Shown in pieces: positions 25,507-35,206 of a DNA stretch of 64,000 nucleotides. A program made the translations under genes and the position numbers. Numbering within the stretch: the first letter of the stretch is position 1; every line of letters begins with the position of its first letter. The notes beneath the pieces were generated by a model. It saw only the letters and a program-made list of their open reading frames with translations. It had not been told where the DNA came from and did no database searches. This DNA is from Ornithinicoccus hortensis (GTDB lineage: Bacteria; Actinomycetota; Actinomycetes; Actinomycetales; Dermatophilaceae), in assembly GCF_006716185.1 (NCBI RefSeq), contig NZ_VFOP01000001.1:806001-870000 (forward strand), given 5' to 3'.

Positions 25507-27189
25507 ATGAACAAGCGGATGATGGCAGCGCTGTTGGTGGTGGGGCTCGGAGCCACAGCGTGCTCAGGGGATACCGAGCCACCGGTCGGGCCGGGCGGTG
25601 ACCAGGGCGGAACCACGACCGAGGGTCCGGCCGACACCAGCCGTGCCCGGGACTTCTACGACAACTACGAAGAGGACCGTGAGGCGGACGGCGCAGGAGC
25701 CATGCCGAACGCGGCCCCGACCGGCGCGGGCGGCGCCATGGACGCGGGGGCACCTGACGTCTCCGAGCCGCTGCCGGTGCCACCCGGGCCGCCGGGCCCG
25801 TTCGATGACAACAGGTTCGAGGACGTCGGAGACGCCCCGTGGGTGGAGACCGCGGAGGCGCCCGAGTCGACCTTCGCCCTGGACGTCGACACCGGGTCGT
25901 TCAGCGTGGCGCAGGGATTCCTGGACCAGGGGACCCGGCCCGACCCCGACTCGATCCGGGTGGAGGAGTGGGTGAACGCGTTCGGCTACGGCGACGCCCC
26001 GCCCGACGACGGTGCGATCGGGCTCACCGTGGAGAGCGGGGCAGCCCCCCGGGCGGAGGACGGCACGGCGCTCGTCCGGGTCGGCGTGAGCACCCAGGAG
26101 ATCAGCGACGAGGAGCGTCCGCCGGCCAACATCACCTTCGTGATCGACACCTCGGGCTCGATGGACCTGCAGGACCGGCTGGGCCTGGTCAAGGCCTCCC
26201 TGGCGCTGCTGGTGGAGAGCCTGCGGCCGGACGACACCATCTCGATCGTCACCTACGGCGACTCGGCCGAGCCGGTGCTCGAACCCACGTCGGTGTCCGA
26301 CGCCGGGCGGATCCTGAACGCGATCGAGGACCTGCAGCCGGGCGGCAGCACCAACATGGAGTCCGGCCTCCGGATGGGCTACTCCCAGGCCCGGGAGGGC
26401 CTGCGCGAGGACGGCATCAACGTGGTGGTGCTCGCCTCCGACGGCGTCGCGAACGTCGGGCTCACCGACGCCGACGGTCTCACCCAGGAGATCACCCAGG
26501 CCGGGGAGGACGGCATCCACCTGGTGACCGTCGGCTACGGGATGGGCAACTACAACGACACGCTGATGGAGCAGCTGGCCAACCGCGGCGATGGGTTCTA
26601 CAGCTACATCGACACCTTTGAGGAGGCGGAGCGGCTGTTCGTCGAGGAACTCACCCCGACGCTGACCGTGGTCGCCGCCGACAGCAAGGCCCAGGTCGTC
26701 TTCGACGAGGAGCAGGTGGCCCGCTACCGGTTGATCGGCTACCAGAACCGTGGCCTGGAGACCGAGGACTTCCTGGACGACACGGTGGACGCCGGCGAGC
26801 TCGGCGCCGGGCACCAGGTGAGCGCGCTGTATGAGGTGGTGCCGGCGACCGAGGTCGACCCCGGCTCCTCCCTGGGCACCGTGAGCCTGCGGTGGCGGGC
26901 CCCAGACAGCGGCGTCAACGAGCAACTGGACGCCGACATCCTGTGGCCGGAGGCCGGGGAGTCGACCGACTCGCTGCTGCTGGCCGGGCTGGTCGCCGAC
27001 ACGGCCGAACTGCTCAAGGGCAACTCGGTCGCCACCGAGCGCGGCCTGACCCTGGAGGACTTGGCGGAGCAGGCCCGGACGCTCGCGGACCGCGACGTGC
27101 AGGGCGCCGACGAGATACTGAAGTTCATCCAGCGGGCGCAGGAACTGCCGCCGGCTCCCGAGGGTGGCGAGGACGACTGGCAGGACTGA
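25507..27189 (+). CDS. YfbK-like vWA-domain lipoprotein
   Basis: 560 residues from ATG 25507. N-terminal signal with a lipobox-like ATAC (Cys19). A low-complexity Gly/Pro/Asp region runs to about residue 110, then a vWF_A N-terminal region (TFALDVDTGSFSVAQGFL), a vWA domain (about 205-385) with complete MIDAS (VIDTSGSMD), and a DUF3520-type C-terminal region (about 390-550). This is the YfbK/BatA-like family of secreted or lipid-anchored vWA proteins of unknown ligand. No clear ribosome-binding site precedes the ATG. It ends at a 40-bp palindrome shared with the convergent neighbour. Confidence 0.85.
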   Translation: MNKRMMAALLVVGLGATACSGDTEPPVGPGGDQGGTTTEGPADTSRARDFYDNYEEDREADGAGAMPNAAPTGAGGAMDAGAPDVSEPLPVPPGPPGPFDDNRFEDVGDAPWVETAEAPESTFALDVDTGSFSVAQGFLDQGTRPDPDSIRVEEWVNAFGYGDAPPDDGAIGLTVESGAAPRAEDGTALVRVGVSTQEISDEERPPANITFVIDTSGSMDLQDRLGLVKASLALLVESLRPDDTISIVTYGDSAEPVLEPTSVSDAGRILNAIEDLQPGGSTNMESGLRMGYSQAREGLREDGINVVVLASDGVANVGLTDADGLTQEITQAGEDGIHLVTVGYGMGNYNDTLMEQLANRGDGFYSYIDTFEEAERLFVEELTPTLTVVAADSKAQVVFDEEQVARYRLIGYQNRGLETEDFLDDTVDAGELGAGHQVSALYEVVPATEVDPGSSLGTVSLRWRAPDSGVNEQLDADILWPEAGESTDSLLLAGLVADTAELLKGNSVATERGLTLEDLAEQARTLADRDVQGADEILKFIQRAQELPPAPEGGEDDWQD

Positions 27190-27232
27190 GGAGGTCCGGC
27201 CGCGTCCGGCCACGCCCACTGGTAGACGGTTC

Positions 27233-27272
27233 GGGGCACTGGTAGCACGTTCGAACGTGCTACCAGTGCCCC
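27233..27272. terminator. perfect 40-bp palindrome between convergent genes
   Basis: The left arm GGGGCACTGGTAGCACGTTC is followed immediately by its exact reverse complement, giving 20+20 bp with no spacer. It lies between the vWA lipoprotein (stop 27189, plus) and the alcohol dehydrogenase (stop 27329, minus). It would fold on either strand and so probably works as a bidirectional terminator. A partial copy of its left half (ACTGGTAGACGGTTCG) lies just upstream at 27218-27233. Confidence 0.7.
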
Positions 27273-27328
27273 TAACGTTCTCCTAGTCGCGGACGGCTTC
27301 GGCTCAGGGGCGGTGCCGGGCCGGTGGC

Positions 27329-28375
27329 TCAGGGCTCGAGCAGCACCTTGATCGCGCGTCGCTCGTCCATCGCGGTGTAGGCGTCGGCGACCTGCTCCAG
27401 CGGCAGGGTCAGGTCGAAGACCTTGCCCGGCTCGATGCCACCGGCCAGCACGCCGTCCCGCAGCTGCTCCAGGTAGTCCCGGACCGGGGCGACCCCGCCG
27501 GCCAGCCCTACGTTGCGGCGGAACATGGTGGTGATCGGCGCCTCCGCGCCGTGCGGGACGCCGACGAAGCCGACCGTGGACCCGGGACGGGCGCAGCCGA
27601 AGGCCTGCTCCATCGCCGGGCCGGTGCCGACGCACTCGAGCACCGCGTCGGCCCCCACCCCGTCGGTGAGCTCGAGGACGGCGGCAATGCCGTCCTCACC
27701 GCGTTCGGCGACGACGTCGGTCGCCCCGAACTCGCGGGCGAGGGCCTGGCGGCTCTCGTGCCGGGACATCGCCACGACCCGCTCGGCGCCCATCCGGGAC
27801 GCGGCGAGCACGCCGCACAGGCCCACGGCCCCGTCACCGACGACCACGACCGTGTGACCCGGCTGCACCCCGGCGCTCACCGCGGCGTGCCAGCCGGTGC
27901 CCATCACGTCGGAGCAGGCCAGCAGCGACGGGACCAGCGCGTCGTCCGGGACCTCGGGCGTCGCGACGAGGGTGCCGTCGGCCAGCGGGACCCGGACGTA
28001 CTCGCCCTGCCCGCCGTCGACCGGGTGGCCGTCCCGGTCGGGGCCTCCCCAGCCACCGCCGTGGGCGCAGACGGACTGCATACCGACCCGGCAGTGCGGG
28101 CAGGTGTTGTCCGAGTAGAGGAAGGGGGCGATCACGAACTGGCCCGTGCGCAGGGAGGTGACCTCCTTGCCGACCTCCTCCACGATGCCGACGAACTCGT
28201 GCCCGATCCGGCGGGGCCGGCTGACCTTGCTGACACCGCGGTAGGGCCACAGGTCGGACCCGCAGACGCAGCTGGCGGTGACCCGCACGAGTGCGTCGGT
28301 GGGGGCGATGATGCCCGGGTCGGGGACGTCTTCGACGCGGATGTCGCCGGGGGCGTGGATGAGGGTGGCTCGCAT
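27329..28375 (-). CDS. zinc-dependent alcohol dehydrogenase (MDR family)
   Basis: 348 residues. ATG at 28375 sits 6 bases after a CACAAT box, suggesting a leaderless mRNA. Catalytic zinc ligands are seen in CVCGSD (Cys near 37) and GHEFVG (His near 59). The structural zinc loop is incomplete ([12 protein letters not shown]), and the NAD(P)-binding motif is [12 protein letters not shown]. Family: medium-chain dehydrogenase/reductase, broad substrate range. Neighbours do not indicate a pathway. It is divergent from arginine deiminase. Confidence 0.85.
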   Translation of the reverse strand: MRATLIHAPGDIRVEDVPDPGIIAPTDALVRVTASCVCGSDLWPYRGVSKVSRPRRIGHEFVGIVEEVGKEVTSLRTGQFVIAPFLYSDNTCPHCRVGMQSVCAHGGGWGGPDRDGHPVDGGQGEYVRVPLADGTLVATPEVPDDALVPSLLACSDVMGTGWHAAVSAGVQPGHTVVVVGDGAVGLCGVLAASRMGAERVVAMSRHESRQALAREFGATDVVAERGEDGIAAVLELTDGVGADAVLECVGTGPAMEQAFGCARPGSTVGFVGVPHGAEAPITTMFRRNVGLAGGVAPVRDYLEQLRDGVLAGGIEPGKVFDLTLPLEQVADAYTAMDERRAIKVLLEP

Positions 28376-28456
28376 GGCCCTATTGTGCCGGGCGAGCGCT
28401 GTCGGTCGATGGGCCCGGGTGGCAGGATGGGCGCGACGTCGCGAGAGAGGACCCTT

Positions 28457-29710
28457 ATGACCTTCCACGTGGGCTCCGAGGTGGGCCGGCTCCGCCAGGT
28501 GATCGTGCACCGGCCGGGGCTGGAGATGCACCGTCTGACGCCGGAGAACAAGGAGCGGTACCTCTACGACGAGATCCTCTGGGTCGAGCGTGCCCAGGAG
28601 GAGCACGACGAGTTCGTGCAGGTGCTGGAGAGCCGGGGGGTCACGGTCTACCTGTTCGACCGTCTCCTGGAGGAGGTCCTGGCGATCCCCGAGGCGCGTG
28701 CCCGGATCCTGGAGCAGTCCCTGGACGAGCGTCACGTCGGGCCGCTGGCCGCCGAGCAGCTCCACGCGATGTTCGACGGGATGGACGACCAGGAGCTCAC
28801 CTCCCACCTGATCGGGGGCATCACCAAGGCCGAGGTGCTCGAGCGGATCCCCGCCCCGAACTCCGTGGTCATCGACCAGCTGGCCGGCCACGACTCGCTG
28901 CTGGCGCCGCTGCCCAACCACCTGTTCACCCGGGACACCTCCGCCTGGCTGTACGGCGGCGTCGCCGTCAACTCGATGCACAAGAAGGCCCGGCGCCGGG
29001 AGACCGTGCACTACGAGGCGATCTACCGGCACCACCCGATGTTCGCCGGCGCCGACTTCTCCTGGTGGGCCGAGGGCGTCGAGGACGGGCCGGCCACCGC
29101 CGAGGGCGGCGACATCCTGGTGCCCGGCAACGGGACCGTCCTGGTCGGGATGAGCGAGCGCACCACCTCCCAGGGAGTCGAACGCCTCGCCCGCCGGTTA
29201 CTGGCCAGCGGCCAGGCGGAGCGGATCGTCGCGCTGGACATGCCGAAGGCGCGGGCGCTGATGCACCTGGACACCGTCATGACGATGGTCGACCGGGGGA
29301 CCTTCACCCGTTACCTGGGGCTGCCGGACCTGCCCTCCTGGACCATCACCGCCGCCGACGGGGCCGCGGCCGGGGAGGACCCCGCGGGGGTCGACCTGCA
29401 GGTGGAGGCCCACCCCGCCGAGCAGATGGAGCAGGTGATCGCGCAGTCCCTGGGGCTGGACGAGATCACCATCCTGGCCGCCGACCAGGACCCACGGGGC
29501 GCGGCGCGCGAGCAGTGGGACGACGGCTGCAACCTGTTGGCCATCGAGCCCAACGTGGTCGTCGCCTACCAGCGCAACACGCTCACCAACGACTACCTGC
29601 GGGGCAAGGGCGTGGAGGTGCTGGAGATCTCCGGGAGCGAGCTCGGCCGCGGCCGCGGTGGACCCCGGTGCATGTCCTGCCCGATCGAGCGCGACCCGCT
29701 CGGCGACTGA
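28457..29710 (+). CDS. arcA: arginine deiminase
   Basis: 417 residues. ATG at 28457 follows GAGAGAGGA; the longer upstream open frame is antisense to the dehydrogenase. Hydrolyses L-arginine to citrulline and ammonia. Family signatures are complete: [29 protein letters not shown] (catalytic His and Asp) and catalytic Cys405 in GGPRCMSCP. Full family length. There is no arcB, arcC or antiporter beside it, so the complete ADI energy pathway is not encoded here. The next gene starts 4 bases after the stop. Confidence 0.93.
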   Translation: MTFHVGSEVGRLRQVIVHRPGLEMHRLTPENKERYLYDEILWVERAQEEHDEFVQVLESRGVTVYLFDRLLEEVLAIPEARARILEQSLDERHVGPLAAEQLHAMFDGMDDQELTSHLIGGITKAEVLERIPAPNSVVIDQLAGHDSLLAPLPNHLFTRDTSAWLYGGVAVNSMHKKARRRETVHYEAIYRHHPMFAGADFSWWAEGVEDGPATAEGGDILVPGNGTVLVGMSERTTSQGVERLARRLLASGQAERIVALDMPKARALMHLDTVMTMVDRGTFTRYLGLPDLPSWTITAADGAAAGEDPAGVDLQVEAHPAEQMEQVIAQSLGLDEITILAADQDPRGAAREQWDDGCNLLAIEPNVVVAYQRNTLTNDYLRGKGVEVLEISGSELGRGRGGPRCMSCPIERDPLGD

Positions 29711-29713
29711 GCC

Positions 29714-30079
29714 GTGCCACCGCGTCGCCGCGTCGCCGTCGCGGACGGGGAGCAGGCCCTGGCCGTATGGCGTGCCGCCGGTGCCGAGGCGCCCCGCCAG
29801 GAGCTCGCCACCGCCGTGCGCTACCTCCTGGAGGAGCTGTCGGTGCGCTCCCCGGGCCGGTCGGTCGAGGTGCGGGTGCCGCCGTACGGCGCGGTGCAGT
29901 GCATCGAGGGGCCCCGGCACACCCGTGGCACCCCGTCCAACGTGATCGAGACCGACCCGCAGACCTGGCTGGCGCTGGCCACCGGGGCCACCACCTGGGG
30001 TGACGCCGTGGGGTCCGGAGCCGTCCGGGCCAGCGGCGGACGGGCCGACCTCACGGCCTACCTGCCCCTCACCGACTGA
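29714..30079 (+). CDS. sterol-carrier-family (SCP_3-like) protein
   Basis: 121 residues from GTG 29714, four bases after the arcA stop. The segments VEVRVPPYGAVQC, PSNVIETDPQTWLALATG and GRADLTAYLPL match the small actinobacterial sterol-carrier-like family usually found near purF. It probably binds a hydrophobic ligand; no enzymatic role is known. Here too it lies just upstream of purF, separated by a small membrane-protein gene. Confidence 0.75.
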   Translation: MPPRRRVAVADGEQALAVWRAAGAEAPRQELATAVRYLLEELSVRSPGRSVEVRVPPYGAVQCIEGPRHTRGTPSNVIETDPQTWLALATGATTWGDAVGSGAVRASGGRADLTAYLPLTD

Positions 30080-30097
30080 CCGGATCGCCCGCTGACG

Positions 30098-30170
30098 CGT
30101 CCGGTGGCGCACTGGGGCCGCCCGCTCGCACGTCCGGTGGGGTCCTGGGGCCGCCCGCTCACGCGTCCGG
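30098..30170 (+). repeat. 33-bp direct repeat, about 2.2 copies
   Basis: Units start at 30098, 30131 and 30164 with CGTCCGGT and share GGGGCCGCCCGCTC. The repeat lies between the SCP-like gene and the small membrane-protein gene, just before the latter's promoter. Confidence 0.75.
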
Positions 30171-30199
30171 TCGGGGGTGGGGGCGGGTGCGCCAGGAGG

Positions 30200-30205
30200 T
30201 ACCGT
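30200..30205 (+). promoter_or_regulatory. -10 box of a probable leaderless gene
   Basis: TACCGT is followed by 6 bases and then GTG 30212. Confidence 0.4.
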
Positions 30206-30211
30206 GGGAGG

Positions 30212-30493
30212 GTGAGCGAGCAGCAGGAGCGGGAGGTCGGCATCCCCGTCGACGAGGTCCCCCGGGGGACGCGGGGCGAGCGTCCGCTCCGGCGGCCCCG
30301 GCTGGTGCCGTTCCTGGCGACCGGCGCGCTGCTGGGGTCCTTCCTGGGGTTGCTGCTGGTCGTCTTCGGCACCGAGGTCGAGGATGTGAGCATCGGGCGG
30401 GAGACGATCATCCTGGGCGGCATGGGGGCGCTGCTCGGCGGGCTGGTGGGGGCCATCGCCTACCTGGTGGCCGAACGGGTCATCACCCGCTGA
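30212..30493 (+). CDS. small two-helix membrane protein upstream of purF
   Basis: 93 residues from GTG 30212. A charged N-terminus (about 35 residues) leads to two membrane helices (about 31-53 and 64-87) separated by a short charged loop (GTEVEDVSIGRET). I do not recognise a functional family. The gene lies 22 bases before purF and probably shares its transcript. A longer in-frame reading back to 30104 would run through the 33-bp repeats and is less likely. Confidence 0.6.
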   Translation: MSEQQEREVGIPVDEVPRGTRGERPLRRPRLVPFLATGALLGSFLGLLLVVFGTEVEDVSIGRETIILGGMGALLGGLVGAIAYLVAERVITR

Positions 30494-30515
30494 GCGGCTG
30501 TGGGAGGATTGTCCC

Positions 30516-32003
30516 GTGGCACGCGGTGACGGACGGCTTTCGCACGATCTGCTTCCCGACGAGAAGGGCCCGCAGGACGCCTGCGGGGTCTTCGGGGTCT
30601 GGGCACCCGGGGAAGAGGTCGCCAAACTCGCCTACTACGGGCTCTATGCGCTGCAGCACCGGGGACAGGAGGCAGCCGGGATCGCGGCCAGCGACGGACA
30701 CTCGCTGCTGGTCTACAAGGATGTCGGCCTGGTCTCCCAGGTCTTCGACGAGTCCAGCCTGGCCTCGCTGCGCGGGCACCTGGCGGTGGGCCACTGCCGG
30801 TACTCCACCACGGGCCGCAACTCCTGGGAGAACGCCCAGCCGACGCTCGGCGGCACTTCCCACGGCACGGTCGCCCTGGCCCACAACGGCAACCTGACCA
30901 ACTCGGCGGAGCTGCGCGAGGAGTTGTCCCGCGCGCACGGCGGCGATCTGCGGCTGGCGCCGGGTGAGGTGCGCCGCGGCAACACCACCGACACCGCCCT
31001 GATCACCGGCCTGTTGTCCGCCGAGGAAGACCTGTCGCTGGAGGCCGCGGCGATGAAGGTGCTGCCGATGCTGCGGGGCGCCTTCTCCCTGGTCTTCTGC
31101 GACGAGCAGACGCTGTATGCCGCGCGCGACCCGCAGGGGGTCCGTCCCCTGGTGCTGGGCAGGCTGGAGCGCGGCTGGGTGGTGGCCTCCGAGACGGCCG
31201 CCCTGGACATCGTCGGCGCCAGCGTCGTGCGCGAGGTGGAGCCGGGCGAGCTGATCGCGATCGACGAGGACGGGCTGCGCACCCAGCAGTTCGCCCCGCC
31301 GGTCCGCAAGGGCTGCGTCTTCGAGTACGTCTACCTGGCCCGGCCGGACACCACCCTGAACGGCCGGGAGGTCTACGCCTCCCGGGTGGAGATGGGCCGG
31401 CAACTGGCCCGGGAGCACCCGGTCGAGGCGGACATGGTGATGCCGACCCCGGAGTCGGGCACGCCGGCCGCGATCGGCTACGCCGAGCAGTCCGGGATCC
31501 CCTACGGCCAGGGCCTGGTGAAGAACGCCTACGTCGGGCGCACCTTCATCGCCCCGAGCCAGACCATCCGGCAGCTCGGCATCCGGCTCAAGCTGAACCC
31601 GTTGCGGGACGTCATCAAGGGCAAGCGCCTCGTGGTGGTCGACGACTCGATCGTGCGCGGCAACACCCAGCGGGCGCTGGTGCGGATGTTGCGCGAGGCC
31701 GGGGCCGCCGAGGTGCACGTGCGCATCTCCTCCCCGCCGGTGCGCTGGCCCTGCTTCTACGGCATCGACTTCGCCACCCGCGCCGAGCTCATCGCGACCG
31801 GGCTGGACGTCGCCGACATCACCGCCTCGATCGGCGCCGACAGCCTGGGCTACATCAGCCAGGAGGGGATGGTCGCGGCCACCGAGCAGCCCCCCGAGAC
31901 GCTGTGCACCGCGTGTTTCTCGGGGGTCTACCCGATCGAGTTGCCCGCGGAGGACAAGCTGGGCAAGGACGTCCTCGAGCTGGAGTTCTCCGCCCGCACC
32001 TGA
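30516..32003 (+). CDS. purF: amidophosphoribosyltransferase
   Basis: 495 residues. GTG at 30516 follows GGGAGG. First committed step of purine synthesis: PRPP plus glutamine gives phosphoribosylamine. An N-terminal propeptide of 22 residues precedes the catalytic Cys23 (DACGVFGVW), then the glutaminase domain (AVGHCRYSTTG, LAHNGNLTN) and the phosphoribosyltransferase domain with PRPP loop VVVDDSIVRGNT. Four Cys suited to an Fe-S cluster (for example GCVF, RWPCF, CTACFSG) place it with the processed, cluster-containing class. purM follows. Confidence 0.96.
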   Translation: MARGDGRLSHDLLPDEKGPQDACGVFGVWAPGEEVAKLAYYGLYALQHRGQEAAGIAASDGHSLLVYKDVGLVSQVFDESSLASLRGHLAVGHCRYSTTGRNSWENAQPTLGGTSHGTVALAHNGNLTNSAELREELSRAHGGDLRLAPGEVRRGNTTDTALITGLLSAEEDLSLEAAAMKVLPMLRGAFSLVFCDEQTLYAARDPQGVRPLVLGRLERGWVVASETAALDIVGASVVREVEPGELIAIDEDGLRTQQFAPPVRKGCVFEYVYLARPDTTLNGREVYASRVEMGRQLAREHPVEADMVMPTPESGTPAAIGYAEQSGIPYGQGLVKNAYVGRTFIAPSQTIRQLGIRLKLNPLRDVIKGKRLVVVDDSIVRGNTQRALVRMLREAGAAEVHVRISSPPVRWPCFYGIDFATRAELIATGLDVADITASIGADSLGYISQEGMVAATEQPPETLCTACFSGVYPIELPAEDKLGKDVLELEFSART

Positions 32004-32088
32004 GCCCCCTTCACTTCGCGCGTCCGCAGCCGCCCCACAGCGTCGGCGTGGACCCGCACCGCACCGACAGCCTGCACGAGGAGACCGG

Positions 32089-33207
32089 ATGACCGACCAG
32101 CCGATCACGTATGCCGCTGCGGGGGTGGACGTCGCCGCGGGCGACCGCGCGGTGGACCTGATGAAGTCCGCCGTGGCCCGTGCCCAGCGACCTGAGGTCC
32201 TCGGGGGGCTCGGTGGCTTCGCCGGTCTGTTTGACGCCTCGGCACTCACCGGCATGGACCGGCCGGTGCTGGCCACGAGCACCGACGGGGTGGGCACCAA
32301 GCTGGCGATCGCCCGTGCCATGGACGTGCACGACACGGTCGGGATCGACCTGGTCGGGATGGTCGTCGACGACATCGTGGTCAGCGGCGCCGAGCCGCTG
32401 TTCATGACCGACTACATCGCCTGCGGCAAGGTCGTGCCCGAGCGGATCGCGGCGGTCGTCAGCGGCATCGCCCGCGGCTGCGAGCTGGCCGGGGTGGCCC
32501 TGGTCGGCGGCGAGACCGCGGAGCACCCGGGCCTGATGGACGACGACGAGTACGACATCGCCGGTGCCGCGACCGGGGTCGTCGAGCACGACCGGATCCT
32601 CGGCCCGCACCGGGTCCAGGACGGTGACGTCGTGCTCGCCCTGGCCTCCTCGGGGCTGCACTCCAACGGCTACTCCCTGGTGCGGCGGGTCGTCGCCGCA
32701 GCCGGGTGGGACTGGGACCGGCAGGTCGAGGAGCTGGGTCGCACCCTGGGCGAGGAGGCGCTGGAACCCACCCGGATCTACACCCGCCTGCTGCTCGACA
32801 TGATCGGGGAGCCGACCGCCGACGGGGAGCGGGTGCACGCGCTGTCGCACGTCACGGGCGGCGGCCTGGCCGCCAACCTTGCCCGGGTCCTGCCGCAGGG
32901 CCTGACCGCGACCGTCGACCGGTCGACCTGGACCCCACCCCCGGTCTTCTCGGTGGTCCAGTCCCTGGGCGCGGTCCCACGGGACGACCTGGAGCGAACG
33001 CTCAACATGGGGGTCGGCTTCGTCGCGGTGCTGCCGGCCGACCTGGTCGACGCGGCCACCGGCGTCTGTCGAGCCGCTGGGGTCCCCGCGTGGGTCCTGG
33101 GCGAGGTGACCTCCGCCACCGACGCGGACGGGCCCGACACCGTCCAGGGCGCCAAGGGCGTCGACGGCGGCAGCGTCCGGATGGTCGGGGAGCACCCCGC
33201 CGGCTGA
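32089..33207 (+). CDS. purM: phosphoribosylformylglycinamidine cyclo-ligase
   Basis: 372 residues. ATG at 32089 follows GAGGAGA. Converts FGAM to AIR with ATP in purine synthesis. Family motifs: STDGVGTKL near residue 63, GIDLVGMVVDD, LVGGETAEHPGL and LASSGLHSNGYSLVR. Full length. The 85-base gap from purF has no terminator, so the two are probably co-transcribed. Confidence 0.96.
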   Translation: MTDQPITYAAAGVDVAAGDRAVDLMKSAVARAQRPEVLGGLGGFAGLFDASALTGMDRPVLATSTDGVGTKLAIARAMDVHDTVGIDLVGMVVDDIVVSGAEPLFMTDYIACGKVVPERIAAVVSGIARGCELAGVALVGGETAEHPGLMDDDEYDIAGAATGVVEHDRILGPHRVQDGDVVLALASSGLHSNGYSLVRRVVAAAGWDWDRQVEELGRTLGEEALEPTRIYTRLLLDMIGEPTADGERVHALSHVTGGGLAANLARVLPQGLTATVDRSTWTPPPVFSVVQSLGAVPRDDLERTLNMGVGFVAVLPADLVDAATGVCRAAGVPAWVLGEVTSATDADGPDTVQGAKGVDGGSVRMVGEHPAG

Positions 33208-33264
33208 CCCCGTTGGTCCTCAGCCGGGTGGCCCGCCGGTAGCCCCACAGCCCGCGGATCCGGG

Positions 33265-34386
33265 TCAGAGGTCCAGCGGCTCCCAGGTGTGCCCCCCGTC
33301 CTCGGTCCGGAAGACGACGCTGGTCCCCACGGACGCGTAACCGGCGACGAGCACCCCGTGGTCCGGGTCCTGGAAGGCGAGGTCCTGGACGGGGCCGGTG
33401 TCCTCGGCAAACAGGGTGGTCTCCCAGGTCTGTCCTCTGTCGAAGGTCATGTGCACGATCCCCGCGTCGCCACCGGTAGCTCCGATCGCCACCACGCCGG
33501 CTCCGACGGTGGCGAAGTCGCTGGTCAGACCCTGGTCGGGCGGGGTCGTGCCGACCGGGTCGAAGGTGCCGTCGCCGCCGGAGACCCGGAGCTCCTTCGC
33601 CATCCGCCCGCGCCCCGGGTTCTCGCTGCAGAGCACGTACTGGTGCGCCTCGTCGGCGAAACCGAAGAACTGGGTGGCCAGCTCCCCGCACGGCGCATCG
33701 ATCTCCTCCAGGTCGGTGGCATCGGGTCCGGCCCAGGCGTGGGCCGGCGTGCCGTAACCGGTCTCACCGACCAGCCGCGGACCCCCGGGGTCGACCGCGA
33801 TGTCGCTCATCACCGACGACAGCGAGGTCTGCACCTCGGCCGAGACACCCGGCACGGGTTCCCAGGAGGATCGCGTGCCCGGGGTGCGCCAGAGGGTGGT
33901 GGTGAGTTGGTCGCCCGCCGCGGTGTGCGCCGCGAGGTAGATCCCCTCCGAGGTGGCAGCCAGGTCCCCGACGGCGTCCGCCGGCAGGTCGACCGGTCGC
34001 CAGGACCCGCCGCCGTCCGTGCTGATCACGGTCTCCTCGGTGTTGCTCGCCACCAGGGTGGTCACCCACCGGGACTGGGTGGCCACCAGGTGGCTGACGT
34101 TGCCGAACTCGGACGGATGCAGCCCCGGGGGTCGCATGGTCGACCAGGAGGATCCGCCGTTCATGGTGTGCAGCACCGAGGCGCAGCTGCCCTCGGCGCA
34201 GGGGGCGTAGCCGAGGACCCAGCCCTGCTGTGGGGAGACCCAGCTGGTCGCCGCGGGGCTGAACCCGTCCGGGACGGTCGTGGCGCCGTGGTGCGGGGGA
34301 TCCGCCGCGCCCGCGGCGCCGCCCCCGAGGGCCAGGCCGAGCGCGAGCAGCGCTGCGGTCGGGATGGAGTACCTGAGTCTGCGCAT
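33265..34386 (-). CDS. secreted BNR/sialidase-like beta-propeller protein
   Basis: 373 residues from ATG 34386 with an upstream GGAAGG. Signal peptide 1-27 (AAGAADPP). Repeated BNR-type S/T-x-D-x-G-x-x-W motifs are visible (STDGGGSWRP, TFDRGQTWET, TEDGGHTWEP, TMNGGSSWST), giving a propeller like sialidases and Ycf48-type proteins. No sialidase catalytic Arg triad is evident, so an enzyme role is unlikely. It ends convergent with purM. Function unknown. Confidence 0.72.
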   Translation of the reverse strand: MRRLRYSIPTAALLALGLALGGGAAGAADPPHHGATTVPDGFSPAATSWVSPQQGWVLGYAPCAEGSCASVLHTMNGGSSWSTMRPPGLHPSEFGNVSHLVATQSRWVTTLVASNTEETVISTDGGGSWRPVDLPADAVGDLAATSEGIYLAAHTAAGDQLTTTLWRTPGTRSSWEPVPGVSAEVQTSLSSVMSDIAVDPGGPRLVGETGYGTPAHAWAGPDATDLEEIDAPCGELATQFFGFADEAHQYVLCSENPGRGRMAKELRVSGGDGTFDPVGTTPPDQGLTSDFATVGAGVVAIGATGGDAGIVHMTFDRGQTWETTLFAEDTGPVQDLAFQDPDHGVLVAGYASVGTSVVFRTEDGGHTWEPLDL

Positions 34387-34504
34387 GGTCAGTGACCTTC
34401 CCCTGTCTGCGGGGGCGCGTCCGTGCGTCCCCCCACCTTTCGACGGTAGACCCATCGGTCGGGGGTCGCGACCGGTATGTCCGTCCGGCCGTCCGCGGCG
34501 GGGG

Positions 34505-35056
34505 TCAGTCCGCCGGAGCCCCCTCGGGGCCGAAGAGCAGGATGAACCGGGTGCCGCCGTCGGGCCGGAACGGGCCGGTGAACCTCTGCGCTGCCCGGTC
34601 GTTGTTGAGCTCCCCGACCACCATCGGGCCGCCGGAGTTGTAGTCACCCTGGAGCACGGTCTGCCGCGGGACCGCGGTGTCGACCTGATAACTGAGCTCA
34701 ATGGACTTGATGGGGATCCGGTCCATGATGATGCGGCTGCCGGAGTGCGACACGGGCGGCCGACCCTGGGCAAGGTGGAAGACCGAGACGTCGACGTCCA
34801 CCTCACCAGGGGTGCACCCCGCCCGCAGATAGGCGTTCCACGGCTCGCCGGGGGTGATGTCCTCGGAGCACACCCACGTGTCGATCGAGATGTCTGCGAG
34901 CGGCACCTTGATCCGGGAGTCGTAGTAGGACCAGGCGAAGATCAGTCCGGCGAGCAACACCAGCACGGTCCAGCCCGGTGGCATCCACCTCGGCCGCCAC
35001 CGACCCGGCTGTGCCGGACGGAACTCCCGCTCTGTCTCCTCGATGGCTGCTCCCAC
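34505..35056 (-). CDS. single-pass membrane protein of unknown function
   Basis: 183 residues from GTG 35056, chosen because GGGGAGCGGA precedes it. An alternative GTG at 35095 would add 13 residues but has no ribosome-binding site. One membrane helix (about residues 28-46) is followed by an extracytoplasmic domain of about 130 residues with two Cys (WVCSED, AGCTPG), probably a disulfide. I do not recognise the domain. It could be a surface-exposed accessory to the secreted propeller gene downstream. Confidence 0.6.
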   Translation of the reverse strand: MGAAIEETEREFRPAQPGRWRPRWMPPGWTVLVLLAGLIFAWSYYDSRIKVPLADISIDTWVCSEDITPGEPWNAYLRAGCTPGEVDVDVSVFHLAQGRPPVSHSGSRIIMDRIPIKSIELSYQVDTAVPRQTVLQGDYNSGGPMVVGELNNDRAAQRFTGPFRPDGGTRFILLFGPEGAPAD

Positions 35057-35206
35057 TCCGCTCCCCGTGACGTGCCCCGGACCGTCCGCCGGCACGGTAT
35101 CGCCGGTGGGTGACGAGCCTAACCCAGCGACGGCCGGGTCACCACGGTTTTGACGGGCGTGGGTGACCGGTGGATCGGTCGGGCGGCGACGTCGCCGGGA
35201 GATGAC

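Noticed and set aside
28457-30079. Complete arginine deiminase pathway
   Set aside because: Only arcA is present; no ornithine carbamoyltransferase, carbamate kinase or antiporter lies nearby.
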